A stretch of DNA of 47,986 nt, taken from Candidatus Omnitrophota bacterium (GTDB taxonomy: Bacteria > Omnitrophota > Gorgyraeia > Zapsychrales > Aceulaceae). The stretch is taken from positions 1-47,986 of the forward strand of contig JAKQPK010000074.1 of assembly GCA_029564765.1 (NCBI GenBank), written 5' to 3'. The position numbers and the translations under genes are program-made. Shown here piece after piece: positions 25,911-38,474 of this stretch. Position 1 is the stretch's first letter, and every line of letters starts with the position of its first letter. Under the pieces are notes generated by a model. That model saw only the letters and a list, made by a program, of their open reading frames with translations, ran no database searches and had not been told where the DNA came from.

Positions 25911-26900
25911 TCATAAATCCGCCAACAACGCTTCAACTTCTTTTTTTTCTTCCCATAGCTCCTTAAGCGTAACGGCGATCTTTTTGCGAGCAAAGTCCGT
26001 CAACTCAAGATGCTCAACGACCTCCCAGTCATTGCCATTACTGCGGACTGGAAAACCAAACATAATACCGCTCGGAATATCATAGCTTCCGTCGGAACAT
26101 ACAGCCACTGAGAAAAAATCTCCTAGCGGTGTGGGCGTTGTCAATCGCTTAACGGTCTGCACAACGCCCTCAGCCGCTGAAGCCGCAGAGGACTTACCTC
26201 GGGCAGCAATGATCTCGGCTCCGCGTTTTTGGATCCTTTCAATAAAAACTGTTTGCAGCCATGTCTCATCGTCAACGACTTCTAGCAAACGTTTTTTTCC
26301 AACCCTAGCATTGTAAAAATCAGGATATTGCGTGGACGAGTGGTTCCCCCAGATCGCGAGATGCCCGACCTCAGCAATACTCACGCCTGCCTTGCGCGCA
26401 AGTTGAAAAACCGCCCTGTTTTGATCCAGCATGGTCATCGCGAAGAAATTCTTTGGAGGGATCCTTTTGCAGGTTTCTTTAGCGATAAAAGCGTTCGTAT
26501 TGCAAGGATTTCCAACAACCAAAACCTTGCAATCGCTCTTGGCACAAGCATCAAGAGCCTTTCCTTGTTCGATAAAAATCTTACCGTTAATGGACAGGAG
26601 TTCTTTGCGCTCCATGCCAGCCTTGCGCGGAACGCTTCCGACGAGCAAGGCCCAGTCTACGCCGCTAAAGGCTTCATTTAAAACTGAGGTTGTGCTGACG
26701 CTTTTTAACAACGGAAAGGCGCAATCTTCGAGCTCCATCACAACACCTTGCAAAGCAGGCAAGGCTTGCGGCAACTCAAGCAAGCTGAGCTCAATATCAG
26801 CGTTTGGTCCAAACATCTCTCCCGAGGCAATACGAAAAAGCAAGGCATAGCCGATCTGTCCTGCAGCTCCCGTCACAGCAACTTTGATCTTTTTGTTCAC
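25911..26900 (-). CDS. mdh: Malate dehydrogenase
   Basis: 329 aa, GTG start with AGAGGG upstream. NAD-dependent oxidation of malate to oxaloacetate in the cytoplasm. Motifs: GAAGQIG nucleotide-binding loop (11-17), substrate arginines Arg92 and Arg98 in [19 protein letters not shown] (130-136), catalytic Asp159 in MLDQNRA with Arg162, and catalytic His187 in IWGNHS. The MDH type is that of the larger (about 330 aa) cytosolic-like group. It follows the hydroxyacid dehydrogenase gene by 10 nt. Confidence 0.93.
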   Translation of the reverse strand: MNKKIKVAVTGAAGQIGYALLFRIASGEMFGPNADIELSLLELPQALPALQGVVMELEDCAFPLLKSVSTTSVLNEAFSGVDWALLVGSVPRKAGMERKELLSINGKIFIEQGKALDACAKSDCKVLVVGNPCNTNAFIAKETCKRIPPKNFFAMTMLDQNRAVFQLARKAGVSIAEVGHLAIWGNHSSTQYPDFYNARVGKKRLLEVVDDETWLQTVFIERIQKRGAEIIAARGKSSAASAAEGVVQTVKRLTTPTPLGDFFSVAVCSDGSYDIPSGIMFGFPVRSNGNDWEVVEHLELTDFARKKIAVTLKELWEEKKEVEALLADL

Positions 26901-26910
26901 GCGGCCCTCT

Positions 26911-27909
26911 CTAAGAATTGTGTGTTTCAGGAATAGGAAATGGAAATTTATTTTCCGCTAAAAAAAGAACAACAGACTCCATCGCCTGGTCGGCCTTGCG
27001 CGCTAACGCTTCCTGAGTATTGAATGCGTTGTGTGGAGTAAAAACAACGTTCGAATATTGCGCAAGCTCAAGAGCGCAAACCGTAGACGCGCTCTTTGAA
27101 CTGTGCAAACCAGCTCTTAGGTCGTGCGCCAGGATGTGTTCGTCCTCGAAAACGTCAAGCCCTAGGCCACTAAGGATCTTTTCATCCATCAGGCGTTTTA
27201 AACCGCCCAAAGGAGAGATCTCTCCTCTTGCGATGTTAATAAAAATAGCTCCTGTTCTGACCCGACGCAGCATATCATAGTCGAGCATGTTCTTTGTTTC
27301 CTCTGTAAGGGCCGCAGCGCAAATGATCACGTCAGCCCATGCCAATCCTGGAACAAGGTCAATATATTCTAAGGACGGCAGCTTTCGGTCAATATCGACA
27401 CCGGCAACCTTCATGCGAAGCCCGTGCGCAATGTCGACGATCTCCGCGCCAATATTGCCAACACCAACAACTAACAGCCTTTTTCCTTGGCATTCTTGAC
27501 CCGTAAGACCGTTACGATGGAACTGTTGAAAAGATCGTTGCTGTGATGGAAGCTTGCGCATCAACGATAGCATCATCGCGATCGCCTGTTCTGCTACGGC
27601 CCGACTGCAATACACAGGCAGATAACCTAACGCTGCTTGGGTTCTAGTTTCTTGTTTATAGGCAAGCACATGGTCGAAGCCTGTGCTGCGCGTTAAAACA
27701 CCATCGATATCATCTTTCCACAGCAAAGGGATCCTGGACTGTGTGCGAATGCTTAAAAAACGCGCCGGCGCCTTTACAAGGCGCGCCTCCTGAATGGTCA
27801 GCGGGGTAAACTCTGCGTGGACATGCGCCGGACAGATCTTACGCAAAAGCTCCTGCTCTTCGTCAAAGGCCTCAAAAAAAACAATATCAGGTTTTTTATG
27901 GCTTACCAT
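26911..27909 (-). CDS. D-2-hydroxyacid dehydrogenase family protein
   Basis: 332 aa. NAD-binding loop GVGNIG (149-154), catalytic Arg228 in NIARGEI, acidic residue in LDVFEDE (about 251-257) and catalytic His293 in TPHNAF. N- and C-terminal substrate-domain segments are complete. Substrate not determinable; phosphoglycerate, lactate, glycerate or glyoxylate are all possible. Its ATG overlaps the trpB2 stop by 7 nt (ATGGTAA), a coupled pair. Confidence 0.87.
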   Translation of the reverse strand: MVSHKKPDIVFFEAFDEEQELLRKICPAHVHAEFTPLTIQEARLVKAPARFLSIRTQSRIPLLWKDDIDGVLTRSTGFDHVLAYKQETRTQAALGYLPVYCSRAVAEQAIAMMLSLMRKLPSQQRSFQQFHRNGLTGQECQGKRLLVVGVGNIGAEIVDIAHGLRMKVAGVDIDRKLPSLEYIDLVPGLAWADVIICAAALTEETKNMLDYDMLRRVRTGAIFINIARGEISPLGGLKRLMDEKILSGLGLDVFEDEHILAHDLRAGLHSSKSASTVCALELAQYSNVVFTPHNAFNTQEALARKADQAMESVVLFLAENKFPFPIPETHNS

Positions 27910-29294
27910 TTCCCTGTTTTTCTCATCTCGGCTTTTGGGAAATGCTCCAAATTGCTTAAAGCTTTTTTAACATCCTCATGCGACAAATGAAACGCTTCTA
28001 ACTTGCCTGTTAAATATTTTTCATACCCTAAAAGATCCATGAGTCCATGACCGCTATAATTGAATAGAATGACTTTTTCCTTGCCTTCTTCTTTGGCTTT
28101 TTTCGCCTCGTCGATAACGCAGGCGATCGCGTGGCTTGTTTCCGGCGCGCAGATCGTGCCTTCGGTTTTTGCCCAGGTAAAGGCGGCTTCATAACATTTC
28201 AGCTGATCATAAGCTTTAGGCTCGACCAACCCTTCCACGGCCGCCTGGCTGACCAATGGCGCCATGCCATGATACCGCAAACCACCAGCGTGAATAGATG
28301 GGGGAATAAAATTATGCCCTAAAGAGAACATCGGCAACAAAGGTGTTTTTCCGGCGACATCGCCAAAATCATACATGAATTTCCCCTTGGTCATCTTCGG
28401 GCAAGCGGAAGGCTCTACGGGGATGATCTTGATCTTTTTTCCGTGGATCTTATCCGCGATAAAAGGAAAAGCCAGCCCGGCAAAATTGCTCCCGCCGCCG
28501 GCACAGCCTATAATAACATCCACTTTTTTCTCTCGAGCATGCGCGAGCTGCTTTTTTGCCTCAAGGCCAATGATCGTTTGATGAAGCAACACGTGATTTA
28601 AAACGCTTCCTAATGAATATCGTGTTTTTCCTGTCTCATCCGCTAGCGCGTCCTCGATCGCTTCACTGATCGCGATCCCCAGACTGCCTGGTGTATCAGG
28701 CATCTTCGCAAGAATTTCTTGGCCTATCTTTGTGTCCGGACTTGGGCTTGGGACACAATCCCCTCCCCAGGCCTGCATCAAAGCTTTGCGCAAAGGTTTT
28801 TGATCAAAACTGATGCGGACCATATAGACCTTGCAATGCAAGCCCAGCAAATTACACGCGAACGAAAGAGCACTTCCCCATTGTCCCGCGCCAGTTTCTG
28901 TTGTTAATTTCTTAATGCCGAACTGCTTGTTGTACCACGCCTGAGCGACAGCTGTGTTTGGTTTATGGCTTCCAGCAGGCGAAACACTTTCGTCTTTGTA
29001 ATAAATTCTTGCTGGGGTTTTCAGGAATTGCTCCAGATATACCGCGCGACGAAGAGGTGCCGGACGCCATCGATACAGAATTTCTAAAATTTCTTGCGGG
29101 ATGTCGATCCAGCGCTTGGGGCTCATCTCCTGTTCTAAGAGATTGCCTGGAAATATTTTGGCAAGCATTGCCGGGTCAACGGGTTTCCCGTCATAATTTA
29201 ACGGCGGCAGCATCGCGGTAGGCAAGTCCGCGGCCAAATTGTACCACTTGCGAGGAATATCTTTTTCGCTGAGGTTGATCTTAATGTTTTTCAT
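27903..29294 (-). CDS. trpB2: Tryptophan synthase beta chain, TrpB2 type
   Basis: 463 aa, longer than TrpB1 (about 400), as usual for TrpB2. PLP lysine Lys111 in GSHKPNTA, catalytic Glu133 in [10 protein letters not shown], phosphate-binding [10 protein letters not shown]. It should condense indole with serine to tryptophan, although TrpB2 enzymes may work without TrpA. No other trp gene is in the window. AAGGAG ribosome site. First gene of a set with the hydroxyacid dehydrogenase and mdh. Confidence 0.92.
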   Translation of the reverse strand: MKNIKINLSEKDIPRKWYNLAADLPTAMLPPLNYDGKPVDPAMLAKIFPGNLLEQEMSPKRWIDIPQEILEILYRWRPAPLRRAVYLEQFLKTPARIYYKDESVSPAGSHKPNTAVAQAWYNKQFGIKKLTTETGAGQWGSALSFACNLLGLHCKVYMVRISFDQKPLRKALMQAWGGDCVPSPSPDTKIGQEILAKMPDTPGSLGIAISEAIEDALADETGKTRYSLGSVLNHVLLHQTIIGLEAKKQLAHAREKKVDVIIGCAGGGSNFAGLAFPFIADKIHGKKIKIIPVEPSACPKMTKGKFMYDFGDVAGKTPLLPMFSLGHNFIPPSIHAGGLRYHGMAPLVSQAAVEGLVEPKAYDQLKCYEAAFTWAKTEGTICAPETSHAIACVIDEAKKAKEEGKEKVILFNYSGHGLMDLLGYEKYLTGKLEAFHLSHEDVKKALSNLEHFPKAEMRKTGKW

Positions 29295-29321
29295 AAAACT
29301 CCTTATTATTTCTTTTGATCT

Positions 29322-29660
29322 CTATCTAGGATCCTTCCAAAGAACTTCGCAGTTCTTTCGTTCAACAAAAAAATCTGTGCATGTCCCGTCGCCATCTCCG
29401 CCTTCTCCTCCGTCAGGAGAGCATACTTCTTTTCCTTCTTCATTAAAAAGTATGCTAGGGATATCACAACATTGGGGAGGCACATAATAAACGGTCTCGC
29501 CGCGATATTCACATCGTGAAATGCTTAGCGCGGGATTCGCAACAGGCATGTTTTCGTATCTCTGAATAAGAGCTTGAACCCACTGAGGAGATTTTTTTTC
29601 TTGAGAAAAGGCTGAAGAGGCGAACAATAGGCAGGCAACAACAATAAAAATTGTTTTCAT
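29322..29660 (-). CDS. Small secreted protein, DUF6970-like
   Basis: 112 aa from the ATG at 29660 (AGAAAGGAAG upstream); a longer frame to 29732 would read through a tRNA-derived repeat. Signal peptide MKTIFIVVACLLFASSAFSQ, then RYENMPVANPA, VYYVPPQCCDIPSILFNEEG, and Cys-containing tail with a Gly/Asp-rich GGEGGDGDG. The pattern 'YYVPPQCCD...L.n.eG' matches the DUF6970 type as I recall it. Periplasmic or secreted, function unknown. Its 5' region begins directly beside the 36-bp repeat at 29685-29720. Confidence 0.7.
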   Translation of the reverse strand: MKTIFIVVACLLFASSAFSQEKKSPQWVQALIQRYENMPVANPALSISRCEYRGETVYYVPPQCCDIPSILFNEEGKEVCSPDGGEGGDGDGTCTDFFVERKNCEVLWKDPR

Positions 29661-29684
29661 ATTGGTCTTCCTTTCTAAAAAAGA

Positions 29685-29720
29685 AAAGCGCCCCAAAATA
29701 ATAAGCGACCCCAACGGGAT
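29685..29720. repeat. 36-bp direct repeat, copy 1 (partial tRNA-Glu 3' end)
   Basis: Identical over 36 bp to 29932-29967. It includes the last 15 nt of the tRNA-Glu gene (half T arm and acceptor strand) plus 21 bp of downstream sequence. This is how attachment-site duplications beside tRNA genes look, but the two copies lie only 211 bp apart. Confidence 0.85.
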
Positions 29721-29726
29721 AAATGA

Positions 29727-29767
29727 TGACACAGCTTATGGATTGAAATGAACATAAGCTGTTGTCA
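29727..29767. repeat. Inverted repeat between the two tRNA-derived repeats
   Basis: Perfect 10-bp arms (ACAGCTTATG and CATAAGCTGT) that extend to 14 bp with one bulge. No T-run on either side. The only strong structure in the segment between the two direct repeats. Confidence 0.6.
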
Positions 29768-29914
29768 GAATTTACCCAGCTCACAGCTGTGCTGCTCGCA
29801 TCAAACTGAACACTTTGTCAAAAGGAATGGTTTCGCTTTCTGCTCAACCACTTCCTCGCCAAGGCTCGGTCGCCCGCTCGCGAAGGCTCGTGCGAGGCTC
29901 TTTTCGCGAAGTCG

Positions 29915-29951
29915 TTATTATTCCGGGGCATAAAGCGCCCCAAAATAATAA
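29915..29951 (-). terminator. Hairpin just downstream of tRNA-Glu
   Basis: Arms TTATTATT and AATAATAA plus GGGGC/GCCCC around a 7-nt loop, directly after the tRNA 3' end. Stable, but not followed by a T-run; it could be a terminator variant or a processing signal. Confidence 0.4.
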
Positions 29952-29967
29952 GCGACCCCAACGGGAT
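29932..29967. repeat. 36-bp direct repeat, copy 2 (within and beyond tRNA-Glu)
   Basis: The parent copy of the repeat at 29685-29720; it spans the tRNA-Glu 3' end and the downstream hairpin arm. Confidence 0.85.
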
Positions 29968-30026
29968 TTGAACCCGTGCTGCAAGCTTGAAAAGCTTGTG
30001 TCCTAACCAGGCTAGACGATGGGGTC
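29953..30026 (-). tRNA. tRNA-Glu (TTC)
   Basis: 74 nt cloverleaf on the minus strand: acceptor GACCCCA/TGGGGTC, D arm CGTCTAGCCTGGTTAGGACA, anticodon stem CAAGC with loop TTTTCAA (anticodon TTC), T arm CGGGTTCAAATCCCG, discriminator G. CCA is not encoded. A strong promoter lies just upstream. Confidence 0.93.
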
Positions 30027-30043
30027 GTTAGAAAACAGAGCAC

Positions 30044-30071
30044 ATTATACTCATTGGCCTTATAGCGTCAA
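30044..30071 (-). promoter_or_regulatory. Sigma70-like promoter of tRNA-Glu
   Basis: TTGACG (30071-30066), 16-bp spacer, TATAAT (30049-30044) on the minus strand, about 17 bp before the tRNA 5' end. Confidence 0.7.
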
Positions 30072-30079
30072 GGAAAACT

Positions 30080-32545
30080 TTATTCTTCCCCGCCATCGTC
30101 CTCTTTGGCCATAATGCGCGCTACAGAGCTCACGGCATCACTTTTTTCAATGCTGATCAGTTTCACCCCTTGGGTGTTGCGGCCGGTCTGGCGGATATCC
30201 TTAACAGCACATCGCACCATCATCCCCTGTTTGGTCACGACCATCAGTTCATCTTCCTCGTGCACCGCTAAGCTGCGCACAACCTCGCCGTTTTTATCTG
30301 TAACACTGATGTTGATGATCCCTTTGCCACCCCGTGACTGTTGACGATATTCATCGAAGGATGATCGCTTAGCAAAGCCGTGGGCTGTAACGCTTAAAAA
30401 TGTCACGCCCGTCTTTTCGACGCCGGGGATCAAGACCTCCATGCTCACGACAACATCTTTTTTGTCGATCTTAATGCCTCGGACGCCTTTAGCGCCTCGA
30501 CCCATCTCGCGAATTTGCTCTTCTTGAAAGCGGATCGCTTTTCCTTCACGCGTTGTTAAAAGCACTTCACATTTGCCGTCGCTTAACGCTGTACCAACCA
30601 AGATGTCGCCTTTTTCTAGAGAAATACCGACGATGCCGCTTTTTCGCGGATTGCTGTACGCTGACAATTTGGTTTTCTTAATATTCCCTTGGGCTGTCGC
30701 GGCTACGATAAACTGATTATCGGAAAATTCTTTGACAGCGACAATCGATTGGATCCTTTCATCCTGCCCGATCGATAAAAGATTGACGATCGCTTTTCCT
30801 TTGGCCGCACGCGAGGCGATCGGGATCTCGTACACTTTCAACCAGCGCACGATACCCTTGTCAGAAAAGATCAAAAGATAATCTTTCGACGAGGCAACGA
30901 ACAAATGCTCCACAAAATCCTCTTCTTTTGTTGTCATGGCAGAAACGCCCTTGCCGCCACGCTTTTGCTTGCGGTAGGCGTCCACGGCCAAACGCTTGAT
31001 ATATCCTGTATTGCTGATCGTGATCGCCATGTCTTCTTCAGCGATCAAGTCTTCGATCTCGATCTCCTCGACCTTGGCCGCGATCTCTGTGCGACGCTCA
31101 TCCGAGAAACGTTTTCTCACATCCAACAGCTCATCTTTGATCAAACCGTCGATCTTTTTTTCAGAAGCCAAAATGGCGCGATACTCCTCGATACTCTTGA
31201 GCAGTTCTTTATATTCAGCATCGATTTTGTCTTGTTCAAGCGCTGTTAAGCGCTGGAGCTGCATTTCCAAGATCGCCTGCGCCTGGATCTCAGAGAGCTC
31301 AAATTCTTTCATCAAGGCGATCTTGGCCTCTGCTGTTGATTTGGATGCTTTAATGGTCTTGATGATCTGATTGATGTATTGGATCGCGATCTTCAAGCCT
31401 TCCAAAATATGAGCTCGGCGAAGCGCGCGATCAAGGTCAAACTGCGTCCGGCGGCGAATGATCACTCGTCGATGATCAACATAATACGTCATCAACTGCT
31501 TAAGGTTAAGGACCCGGGGTTGATTATTAACAAGCGCGAGATTAATAATACCAAAAGTAGTTTCAAGCTGTGTATGTTTATAAAGATAGTTGAGGACGAT
31601 CTGCGGCTCCACATCCCGGCGAAGCTCGATCACAACGCGAATCCCGTCCTTATCACTTTCATCCCGAATATCCGTGATCCCGTCAACTTTTTTGTCTTGG
31701 ACAAGCTGGGCAATGGTTTCAATAAGGTTTGCCTTGTTCACTTGATACGGGATCTCTGTAATAACAATAGTGTCTTTGTTACCCTTCTGCCTCTCAATGG
31801 ACGCTTTCGCGCGGATCAGGACTTTGCCGCGGCCTGTCGTGTAGGCATCGACGATACCTTGGCGTCCGCAGATGATCCCGCCAGTTGGAAAATCAGGCCC
31901 GCGCACATGCTTGCACAATTCTTTGATCTCCACATCCGGATTATCGATCACGGTCACGATACCATCTACAACCTCTGCTAAATTATGAGGCGCCATATTG
32001 GTTGCCATACCTACCGCGATACCGCTAGAGCCGTTGATAATCAAATTGGGAATAGCGGAAGGCAATACTTGCGGCTCTTCTAAAGAATTATCGAAATTGG
32101 GAGAAAAATCAACGGTTCTCTTTTCCAGATCTTTCAAGATCTCTTCCGCGATGGACTCCATGCGAACCTCGGTATAGCGCATGGCGGCAGCGGAATCGCC
32201 ATCCACGGACCCAAAATTGCCCTGTCCATCGATCAAAGGATAGCGTAACGAAAAATCTTGGACCATGCGGACGATCGAATCATAAACGGCAGTATCTCCA
32301 TGAGGATGATATTTACCTAATACTTCACCGACGATACGAGCGCTTTTTTTATACGCCTTGTTATGCTCCATCCCCAGCTCTTGCATCGCGTAAAGAATGC
32401 GTCGGTGGACAGGCTTGAGGCCGTCCCTGACATCCGGCAAGGCGCGGCTAACGATAACGCTCATTGAATACGAGAGATAAGAACTCTTCATCTCCTCTTC
32501 AATGTTCACGGGAAGTATTTTTTCTTTGATCGTAAAATCTTTCAT
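30080..32545 (-). CDS. gyrA: DNA gyrase subunit A
   Basis: 821 aa. Type II topoisomerase breakage-reunion subunit, forming A2B2 with GyrB. N-terminal sequence with [17 protein letters not shown], active-site Tyr124 in [23 protein letters not shown] (Thr85 at the position of E. coli Ser83, a common natural variant) and the six-bladed C-terminal wrapping domain with the GyrA box-like QKRGGKG (near 520). Full length. About 110 bp downstream of gyrB. Confidence 0.97.
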   Translation of the reverse strand: MKDFTIKEKILPVNIEEEMKSSYLSYSMSVIVSRALPDVRDGLKPVHRRILYAMQELGMEHNKAYKKSARIVGEVLGKYHPHGDTAVYDSIVRMVQDFSLRYPLIDGQGNFGSVDGDSAAAMRYTEVRMESIAEEILKDLEKRTVDFSPNFDNSLEEPQVLPSAIPNLIINGSSGIAVGMATNMAPHNLAEVVDGIVTVIDNPDVEIKELCKHVRGPDFPTGGIICGRQGIVDAYTTGRGKVLIRAKASIERQKGNKDTIVITEIPYQVNKANLIETIAQLVQDKKVDGITDIRDESDKDGIRVVIELRRDVEPQIVLNYLYKHTQLETTFGIINLALVNNQPRVLNLKQLMTYYVDHRRVIIRRRTQFDLDRALRRAHILEGLKIAIQYINQIIKTIKASKSTAEAKIALMKEFELSEIQAQAILEMQLQRLTALEQDKIDAEYKELLKSIEEYRAILASEKKIDGLIKDELLDVRKRFSDERRTEIAAKVEEIEIEDLIAEEDMAITISNTGYIKRLAVDAYRKQKRGGKGVSAMTTKEEDFVEHLFVASSKDYLLIFSDKGIVRWLKVYEIPIASRAAKGKAIVNLLSIGQDERIQSIVAVKEFSDNQFIVAATAQGNIKKTKLSAYSNPRKSGIVGISLEKGDILVGTALSDGKCEVLLTTREGKAIRFQEEQIREMGRGAKGVRGIKIDKKDVVVSMEVLIPGVEKTGVTFLSVTAHGFAKRSSFDEYRQQSRGGKGIINISVTDKNGEVVRSLAVHEEDELMVVTKQGMMVRCAVKDIRQTGRNTQGVKLISIEKSDAVSSVARIMAKEDDGGEE

Positions 32546-32580
32546 GAATCAAAACCTTTCTTAAATAAAACTTATGTTAC

Positions 32581-32643
32581 CCTTCGCCAAGAAAGGCGAA
32601 GCAAGCTTGACCCAAACGCTTGCGTTCGCTTTGCTCTGCAAGC
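32581..32643. repeat. Inverted repeats between gyrB and gyrA
   Basis: CTTCGCC/GGCGAAG around a 6-nt loop, followed by two copies of GCAAGCTTG about 35 bp apart. Looks like a small extragenic palindromic element; no T-run, so not a clear terminator. Confidence 0.45.
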
Positions 32644-32657
32644 TTGGGCCTCATTAA

Positions 32658-35416
<2,759 letters not shown>

Positions 35417-35418
35417 AC

Positions 35419-36510
35419 CTAAATACGCATAGGAAGTGCCAGATACAAATAATCATCCAGGCGGATCACGCCTGGTTTATCAGCCCCTAAAAATTCCAAA
35501 TGGATCTTGTCCTCAGCAATATTCTTTAAAACTTCGATGAAAAAAGCCGGATTAAAACCAACGATCACCTCAGAGCCCCCGTACTCGATATTAACCTCTT
35601 CGCGGGATTCTCCTACATCAGGCGTTACTTTAGAGACGACCAGTTTATCCTTAAAAACCTCAAATTTAACAGCTTGAAAATCGGGCGTAGCTAATAAATT
35701 TGCTCGGCGTATAGCAGCTAACAATTCTTGTGTTGCGACACGGATCTTGGACGATTGTTCTTTAGGGATCACCTGGTGATAGTTCGGGAATTCTCCTTCA
35801 ATGATACGCGTTGCGATCAACACATTATTAATATCGAACAAAAGTTGGTTCGTCCCAGTTAAAAACGACATCGCGCCGTCATCTTTAAGATTACGAGTGA
35901 TCTCTTGGACCGCTTTCAAAGGAATAATGATCTTGATCTCTTTTTTAATAGCGGTTTCCGTTTTTCTTTCGATCTTAGCTAAACGCCGACCATCCGTTGC
36001 GACGATCCGAATAATATCCCCATCGATCTCCAAAAGAACACCGTTTAAAACATAGCGGGCTTCTTCATGAGAAACAGCAAAAGAAGTCATGCGCAACATT
36101 TCTTTTAAGGTTGATTGATCGATTGATATTGCTTCTGCGTTCTTAAACTCTGGAAATTTCGGAAATTCTTCTTTTGGTAAGCCGATCAGTTTAAAAAGGA
36201 ATTTATCCCCTTCAATTTCTATATGATTATTCTTTTTTGTCGATATTACAATGTCTCCTGCTGGCAACTCTTTAATAATATCGCTGAATTTTTTGGCTGG
36301 GATCGTAATCGCTCCCTCTTCCATGATTTGCACAGGTATTTCACATGAAATTCCTATATCAAGGTCTGTTGCATACAACCGAATGGATGAATTTTTTCGT
36401 GTTTCCAGTAAAATATTCGCAAGGATTGGTAGTGATGATTTTAAGGATACTACATTTTGTACCTTTAAAATTCCTTGCAATAAGTCTTCTTTAAAGATTT
36501 TGATTTTCAT
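35419..36510 (-). CDS. dnaN: DNA polymerase III beta sliding clamp
   Basis: 363 aa, the family's usual length. Three similar domains; recognisable segments KFSDIIKELPAGDIVI, ATDGRRLAKIE, EGEFPNYHQVIP, and the C-terminal ending LALPMRI, typical of beta clamps (PMRL). Follows dnaA in the same direction across a 145-bp gap containing DnaA boxes. Confidence 0.96.
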   Translation of the reverse strand: MKIKIFKEDLLQGILKVQNVVSLKSSLPILANILLETRKNSSIRLYATDLDIGISCEIPVQIMEEGAITIPAKKFSDIIKELPAGDIVISTKKNNHIEIEGDKFLFKLIGLPKEEFPKFPEFKNAEAISIDQSTLKEMLRMTSFAVSHEEARYVLNGVLLEIDGDIIRIVATDGRRLAKIERKTETAIKKEIKIIIPLKAVQEITRNLKDDGAMSFLTGTNQLLFDINNVLIATRIIEGEFPNYHQVIPKEQSSKIRVATQELLAAIRRANLLATPDFQAVKFEVFKDKLVVSKVTPDVGESREEVNIEYGGSEVIVGFNPAFFIEVLKNIAEDKIHLEFLGADKPGVIRLDDYLYLALPMRI

Positions 36511-36679
36511 AGGGAACTACTTTCTAATATTTTAAAATTACAAAATAGTTGTAGTTGTAATAGTGTTTGTGGAAACTGTGAATAACAACGAAAATACCAA
36601 TAAAATAACAGGTTATAAAAATATTATATGTGAAAAACGCTTTAATAAAATCATTTTATGTTTTTATTTCTGTGGATAA
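36511..36679. other. oriC: Probable origin of replication, dnaA-dnaN part
   Basis: DnaA boxes of the form TTWTNCACA or complement: TGTGAATAA (36577-36585), TGTGAAAAA (36629-36637), TGTGGATAA (36671-36679, perfect, inside the dnaA 3' end) and a one-mismatch TGTGGAAAC (36568-36576). Very A/T-rich sequence at 36586-36660 could serve as the unwinding element. Gene direction switches nearby, from minus to plus. Confidence 0.65.
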
Positions 36680-37996
36680 ATGCTCAATGATGTTTTTTAA
36701 TTGGTTATTAATAGTTATCTCTTTCTCTATTTTTTTACATGAATGAAGGACAGTTGTATGGTCTTTGCCCCCGAAACAAGCTCCGATCTCAGGCAAAGAT
36801 AGATTTGTTTGTCGGCGGGCGATATACATCGCCACTTGCCTTGGTAGAACGATATTTTTGTTCCGTTTATTCGTTTTTAGGTCAAATAAAGAAACATTAA
36901 AGTGGTTCGCTACAGATTTTTGGATCATATCAATATTAATGATCTTTGTACTTTCTTGAACCATATCTCGTAAAATAATTTTCGTCATTTCTAAAGAAAT
37001 CGGTTTTTCTTCTAATAAGGAATATGCCATAACCCGGACCAAAGCACCTTCTAGCTCGCGGATATTGGTTTTGATCTGCTCTGCTATAAAGGTGATCACG
37101 TCATCCGGAACCTTGGCCGGCTCCCGTTCTATTTTTTTGCGCAATATTGCTACGCGGGTTTCAAAATCCGGCGGCTGAATATCTGTGATCAGGCCCCAGG
37201 CAAAGCGCGAACTAAGGCGCTCTTCAAGCTTAGGAATACTTTTTGGGGGTTTATCTGATGAAACAACGATCTGCTTACGGTTTTCGTGCAAGTCATTGAA
37301 AGTATGAAAAAATTCTTCTTGAGTGGATTCTTTGCCAGCAATGAAGTGGATATCATCGATCAGTAGAACATCAATAGTGCGAAAACGTTGGCGAAACTGT
37401 ACGGTCGCGCGATGACGGATCGCGTCGATCAAGGCATTGGTAAATTTTTCAGATGAGATATAACAAAATTTTGTTTTAGGCTGCTTGACCCGAATACGGT
37501 TCGCGATCGACTGCATCAAATGCGTTTTACCTAAGCCCACCCCCCCATAAATAAACAGCGGATTATATGCCTTGGCCGGAGACTCTGCCACGGCCAAGCT
37601 TGCCGCGTGGGCAAAACGATTGGAAGACCCTATAACAAAATTTTCAAACGTAAAACGCGGCGTTATGGAGGATGCGTCCTCAGCGGGAGTTGTTGGCCCA
37701 GCGGTCGGTGTTATTTCGGGGAAAGGAAGTTTAGACTTATCCGCGAAAAGATGAGGGTTGACCTCAAATTCAATGTTGATGTTGGTCGGCGTAAGATCGT
37801 TGAGGACATTTTCGATCGTTTCAAGATAATGCTCGATGATCCAGTTCTTAAAGAATTCATCAGGGGTTTCAATGACCAGGGTTTCTTCGTTCTTTGTTTT
37901 GACCGCCAGAGAAGAAAACCAGGTTTCATAAGCTGTATCCCCTATTTGTAGGCGGAGATTTTTTTGTGTTTGTTGCCAGATCGTCAGTAGACTCAT
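36656..37996 (-). CDS. dnaA: Chromosomal replication initiator DnaA
   Basis: 446 aa. AAA+ domain with Walker A GGVGLGKT (151-158) and Walker B LLIDD (211-215), domain I at the N-terminus and DNA-binding domain IV ending in GGKDHTTVLHSCKKIEKE, the DnaA signature. Initiates replication at the adjacent boxes and, through boxes in its leader, probably represses its own promoter. Confidence 0.97.
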   Translation of the reverse strand: MSLLTIWQQTQKNLRLQIGDTAYETWFSSLAVKTKNEETLVIETPDEFFKNWIIEHYLETIENVLNDLTPTNINIEFEVNPHLFADKSKLPFPEITPTAGPTTPAEDASSITPRFTFENFVIGSSNRFAHAASLAVAESPAKAYNPLFIYGGVGLGKTHLMQSIANRIRVKQPKTKFCYISSEKFTNALIDAIRHRATVQFRQRFRTIDVLLIDDIHFIAGKESTQEEFFHTFNDLHENRKQIVVSSDKPPKSIPKLEERLSSRFAWGLITDIQPPDFETRVAILRKKIEREPAKVPDDVITFIAEQIKTNIRELEGALVRVMAYSLLEEKPISLEMTKIILRDMVQESTKIINIDMIQKSVANHFNVSLFDLKTNKRNKNIVLPRQVAMYIARRQTNLSLPEIGACFGGKDHTTVLHSCKKIEKEITINNQLKNIIEHLSTEIKT

Positions 37997-38048
37997 CTAA
38001 AACCTGCTTGTGAACTTTCTTGCACAGCTCTTCCACAGATTGCACAGT

Positions 38049-38087
38049 TTTTCCACAGGAAGAGGTAAAATAAATGACCGTGGATAA
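38049..38087. other. DnaA boxes in the dnaA leader (second part of oriC)
   Basis: TTTTCCACA (38049-38057) is a full match to TTWTNCACA; CGTGGATAA (38079-38087) has one mismatch; TCTTCCACA (38029-38037) is weaker. They lie between the dnaA promoter and start codon, suiting both autoregulation and a bipartite origin. Confidence 0.55.
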
Positions 38088-38110
38088 GATCCGCGGCGTA
38101 AAACGAATTT

Positions 38111-38138
38111 ATTATAACAAAGGATTTTTGAATTTCAA
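38111..38138 (-). promoter_or_regulatory. Sigma70-like promoter of dnaA
   Basis: TTGAAA (38138-38133), 16-bp spacer, perfect TATAAT (38116-38111). Predicts a leader of about 105 nt crossing the DnaA boxes. Confidence 0.65.
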
Positions 38139-38234
38139 CATAAAACAATTATGGTCCACGGTACAACGTTTGGCAGATACGGCAAAAATGTAACGTCTTG
38201 ATCGACAAAATGTTTTAACCCGCCTAGAAAAAAC

Positions 38235-38262
38235 TTGACTAGAAAAATGAGCGTGATATACT
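38235..38262 (+). promoter_or_regulatory. Sigma70-like promoter of rpmH
   Basis: TTGACT (38235-38240), 16-bp spacer, TATACT (38257-38262). Start of transcription expected near 38269, giving a leader of about 68 nt. Confidence 0.65.
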
Positions 38263-38289
38263 TAACCAAATTATTTTTATTTAATCTCT

Positions 38290-38321
38290 AAAGATGCTGC
38301 AAGGCAGTATCTTTTCTTTTT
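38290..38321 (+). terminator. Attenuator-like hairpin in the rpmH leader
   Basis: An 11-bp stem (AAAGATGCTGC with GCAGTATCTTT, one G-U pair) and a 3-nt loop, followed by TTCTTTTTGC. It lies between the promoter and the ribosome site, so it may attenuate transcription of the ribosomal protein and downstream genes. Confidence 0.45.
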
Positions 38322-38336
38322 GCAAGGAAAAGGATC

Positions 38337-38474
38337 ATGAAAAAACATCTTAAGACGCCAACGAACATTAAAGGTAAAAGAAGCCACGGTTTTCGCCGAC
38401 GCATGAAAACTTCCGACGGGCGAAAGATATTAAAGCGCCGACGACAAAAAGGGCGCAAAAGACTCGCAAAGTAG
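38337..38474 (+). CDS. rpmH: 50S ribosomal protein L34
   Basis: 45 aa, translated by eye: [20 protein letters not shown], then [20 protein letters not shown] and KRLAK before TAG. All hallmarks of L34 (HGFRxRM, GRxxLxRRRxKGRxxL). AAGGAAAAGGATC precedes the ATG. Opens the plus-strand operon next to the origin. rnpA, which normally follows, is not here. Confidence 0.95.
   Translation: MKKHLKTPTNIKGKRSHGFRRRMKTSDGRKILKRRRQKGRKRLAK

Noticed and set aside
29660-29732. Upstream ATG extension of the DUF6970-like protein
   Set aside because: It reads through the tRNA-derived repeat and would put the signal peptide in the interior of the protein.
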